From Clusia tigrina (taxonomy: Eukaryota > Arthropoda > Insecta > Diptera > Clusiidae): 64,000 nucleotides of DNA. Position 1 is the first letter of the stretch. Each line of letters starts with the position of its first letter. Location of the stretch: contig OV050032.1 in NCBI GenBank assembly GCA_920105625.2, positions 88,954,542 through 89,018,541 of the forward strand, written 5' to 3'. This document shows positions 61,737 through 64,000 of the stretch, in pieces. A model generated the notes under the pieces. That model saw nothing but the letters and a program-made list of their open reading frames with translations. It was not told the origin of the DNA and made no database searches. Both the position numbers and the translations under genes were made by a program.

Positions 61737-64000
61737 CTCGAGCCTCTTGTCAATTTAAGTTATCGCTCAAAGCTATGCTACCCTTGAGTCCCAAATCAAA
61801 CACTGATAAAACTTCAAATGGCGCTAACTTCTATACGATACGATCTACACCTATCAAAGTTTGCAACATACAAATGCTTGTAACTTTTTACTGGAGCGTC
61901 ATAAAACCTTGAAATTTTGTAACAATAAAGTACTCGAGCCTCTTGCCAATTTAATCTATCGCTCAAAGCTATGCTACCCTTGAGTCCCAAATCAAACACT
62001 GATAAAACTTCAAATGGCGCTAACTTCTATACGATACGATCTACACCTATCAAAGTTTGCAACATACAAATGTTTGTAACTTTTTACTGGAGCGTCATAA
62101 AACCTTGAAATTTTATAACAATAAAGTACTGGAGCCTCTTGTCAATTTAAGCTATCGCTCAAAGCTATGCTACCCTTGAGTCTGAAATCAAAAACTTCAA
62201 ATGGCCCTAACGTCAATACGGTACGTCCTACACCTATGAAAGTTTGCAACATACAACTGCTTGTAACTTTTTACTGGAGCGTCATAAGACCTTGAAATTT
62301 CGTAACAATAAAGTACTCGAGCCTCTTGTCAATTTAAGCTATCGCTCAAAGCTATGCTATCCTTGAGTCCCAAATAAAACACTGATAAAACTTCAAATTG
62401 CCTTAACTTCTATACGGTACGTCCTACACCTATCAAAGTTTGCAACATACAAATGCTTGTAGATTTTTACTGGAGCGTCATAAAACCTTGAAATTTTGTA
62501 ACAATAAAGTACTCGAGCCTCTTGTCAATTTAAGCTATCGCTCAAAGCTATGCTACCCTTGAGTCCCAAATCAAACACTGAGAAAACTTCAAATGGCTCT
62601 AACTTCTATACGGTACGTCCTACACTTATCAAAGTTTGCAACATACAAATGCTTGTAACTTTTTACTGGAGCGTCATAAAACCTTGAAATTGTGTGACAA
62701 TAAAGTACTCGAGCCTCTTGTCAATTTAAGCTATCGCTCAAAGCTATGCTACCCTTGAGTCCCAAATCAAACACTAATAAAACTTCAAATGGCCCTAACT
62801 TCTATACGGTACGGCCTACACCTATCAAAGATTGCAACATACAAATGCTTGTAGCTTTTTAGTGGAGCGTCATAAAACCTTTAAATTTTGTAACAATAAA
62901 TTACTCGAGCCTTTTGTCAATTTAAGTTATCGCTCAAAGCTATGCTACCCTTGAGTCCCAAATCAAACACTGATAAAACTTAAAATGGCCCTAACTTCTA
63001 TATGGTACGTCCTACACCTATCAAAGTTTGCAACATACAAATGCTTGTAACTTTTTACTGGAGCGTCATAAAACCTTGAAATTTGGTAACAATAAAGTAC
63101 TCGAGCCTCTTGTCAATTTAAGTTATCGCTCAAAGCTATGCTACCCTTGAGTCCCAAATCAAACATTGATAAAACTTCAAATGGCGCTAACTTCTATACG
63201 ATACGATCTACACCTATCAAAGTTTGCAACATACAAATGCTTGTAACTTTTTACTGGTCATAAGCCTTGAAATTTTGTAACAATAAAGTACTGGAGCCTC
63301 TTGTCAATTTAAGCTATCGCTCAAAGCTATGCTACCCTTGAGTCTGAAATCAAAAACTTCAAATGGCCCTAGCTTCTATACGATACGGTCTACACCTATC
63401 AAAGTTTGCAACATACAAATGTTTGTAACTTTTTACTGGAGCGTCATAAAACCTTGAAATTTTGTAACAATAAAGTACACGAGCCTCTTGCCAATTTAAT
63501 CTATCGCTCAAAGCTATGCTACCCTTGAGTCCCAAATCAAACACTGATGAAACTTCAAATGGCCCTAACTTCTATACGGTACGTCCTACACCTATCAAAG
63601 TTTGCAACATACAAATGCTTGTAACTTTTTACTGGAGCGTTATAAAACCTTGAAATTTTGTAACAATAAAGTACTCGAGCCTCTTGTCAATTTAAGTTAT
63701 CGCTCAAAGCTATGCTACCCTTGAGTCCCAAATCAAACACTGATAAAACTTCAAATGGCCCTAACTTATATACGGTACGTCCTACACCTATCAAAGTTTG
63801 CAACATACAAATGCTTGTAACTTTTTACTGGAGCGTCATAAAACCTTGAAATTTTGTAACAATAAAGTACTGGAGCCTCTTGTCAATTTAAGCTATCGCT
63901 CAAAGCTATGCTACCCTTGAGTCCCAAATCAAACACTAATAAAACTTCAAATGGCCCTAACGTCTATACGGTACGGCCTACACCTATCAAAGATTGCAAC
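61737..64000 (+). repeat. Third copy of the 8-kb-spaced block, cut by the window end
   Basis: Matches 45902-48165 at an offset of 15,835 and lies 7,815 bp after the copy near 54.5 kb. It includes the 187-bp (62129, 63291), CTTGTAGATTTTTACTGG and 191-bp (63100) units. The last 131 bases are a partial unit starting at 63870. Confidence 0.9.
63100..63290 (+). repeat. 191-bp unit (5-bp deletion)
   Basis: Third copy, with CATAAGCC in place of CATAAACC. Confidence 0.93.

Larger units (their letters stand above)
1..64000 (+). repeat. 196-bp tandem satellite array filling the window
   Basis: The unit begins CTCGAGCCTCTTGTCAATTT and ends near AACAATAAAGTA; the next CTCGAG follows directly. I walked every boundary or its block equivalent and counted 339 complete units plus a 131-base partial one, all head to tail. 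Length variants summed against 196 give exactly 64,000. The consensus has A 65, C 47, G 26, T 58 (37% GC, C well above G on this strand) and five CpG. No stretch of non-satellite DNA of even 50 bases was seen, so every gene-free interval is explained by this entry. Satellites of this kind make heterochromatin at centromeres, pericentromeres or chromosome ends; which of these applies here cannot be read from the sequence. The orientation given is a choice of phase, not of transcription. Confidence 0.99.

Noticed and set aside
1..64000. CENP-B box (TTCG....A..CGGG pattern) or telomere-type repeats
   Set aside because: The consensus has no TTCG or CGGG on either strand, and no TTAGGG- or TTTAGGG-type runs were seen.
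1..64000. Specific species or named satellite family
   Set aside because: The plant-like style is only an impression. A database search with the consensus would decide; I cannot run one and do not recognise the family.

Overview
The whole 64 kb window is one uninterrupted tandem satellite array. I see no gene, RNA gene, transposable element, CRISPR array or unique sequence in it. The basic unit is 196 bp. I phased it on the XhoI hexamer CTCGAG, which begins at base 1 and recurs at 197, 393 and so on. All units run in the same direction. Stepping through the window from site to site gives 340 units: 339 complete and a 131-base partial one at the right end. About 266 are exactly 196 bp. The rest fall into a few recurring length classes: 187, 199, 184, 121, 70/71, 142, 241, 191, 193 and 195 bp, plus a 357-bp fused pair. 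The length differences add up exactly to 64,000, so the inventory closes.

The organism is certainly a eukaryote. Megabase-style satellite with nested higher-order repeats (HORs), 37% GC and no coding content is typical of centromeric, pericentromeric or subtelomeric heterochromatin. The wording of the unit (blocks such as 'taacttttTACTGGAGCGTC' that recur with variation) reminds me of plant satellites. That is an impression, not an identification, and I cannot name a species or a described family.

Layout: 1-1.6 kb is a mixed segment with 70-, 142-, 187- and 184-bp units. 1.6-5.3 kb and 10.8-15 kb share long matching runs. 5.28-8.13 and 8.13-10.78 kb are a direct 2,845-bp tandem duplication. 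14.3-20.9 kb holds overlapping 2,542- and 1,571-bp HORs. 20-24.7 kb reappears at 28.65-33.4 kb, with a 2,290-bp tandem HOR between and within them. 31-43.9 kb is a mosaic of 2,805-, 3,911- and 1,176-bp duplications. 43.9-64 kb is a second domain. It has a 1,297-bp HOR marked by 121-bp units, about 8-kb blocks seen three times (near 46, 54 and 62 kb), and a 7,236-bp offset copy. The 199-bp class is confined to 3.5-29.0 kb and the 121-bp class to 48.6-58.6 kb, so the array has local sub-families.

Inside one unit, two 52-bp segments (unit positions 79-130 and 135-186) are about 63% identical. The unit therefore seems to have arisen partly by an older internal duplication with a 56-bp offset. Nearly every unit carries AATAAA on the + strand just before the CTCGAG. 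The only open frames are one-unit, GTG-started frames on the minus strand and short plus-strand frames. They are by-products of the repeat, not genes.
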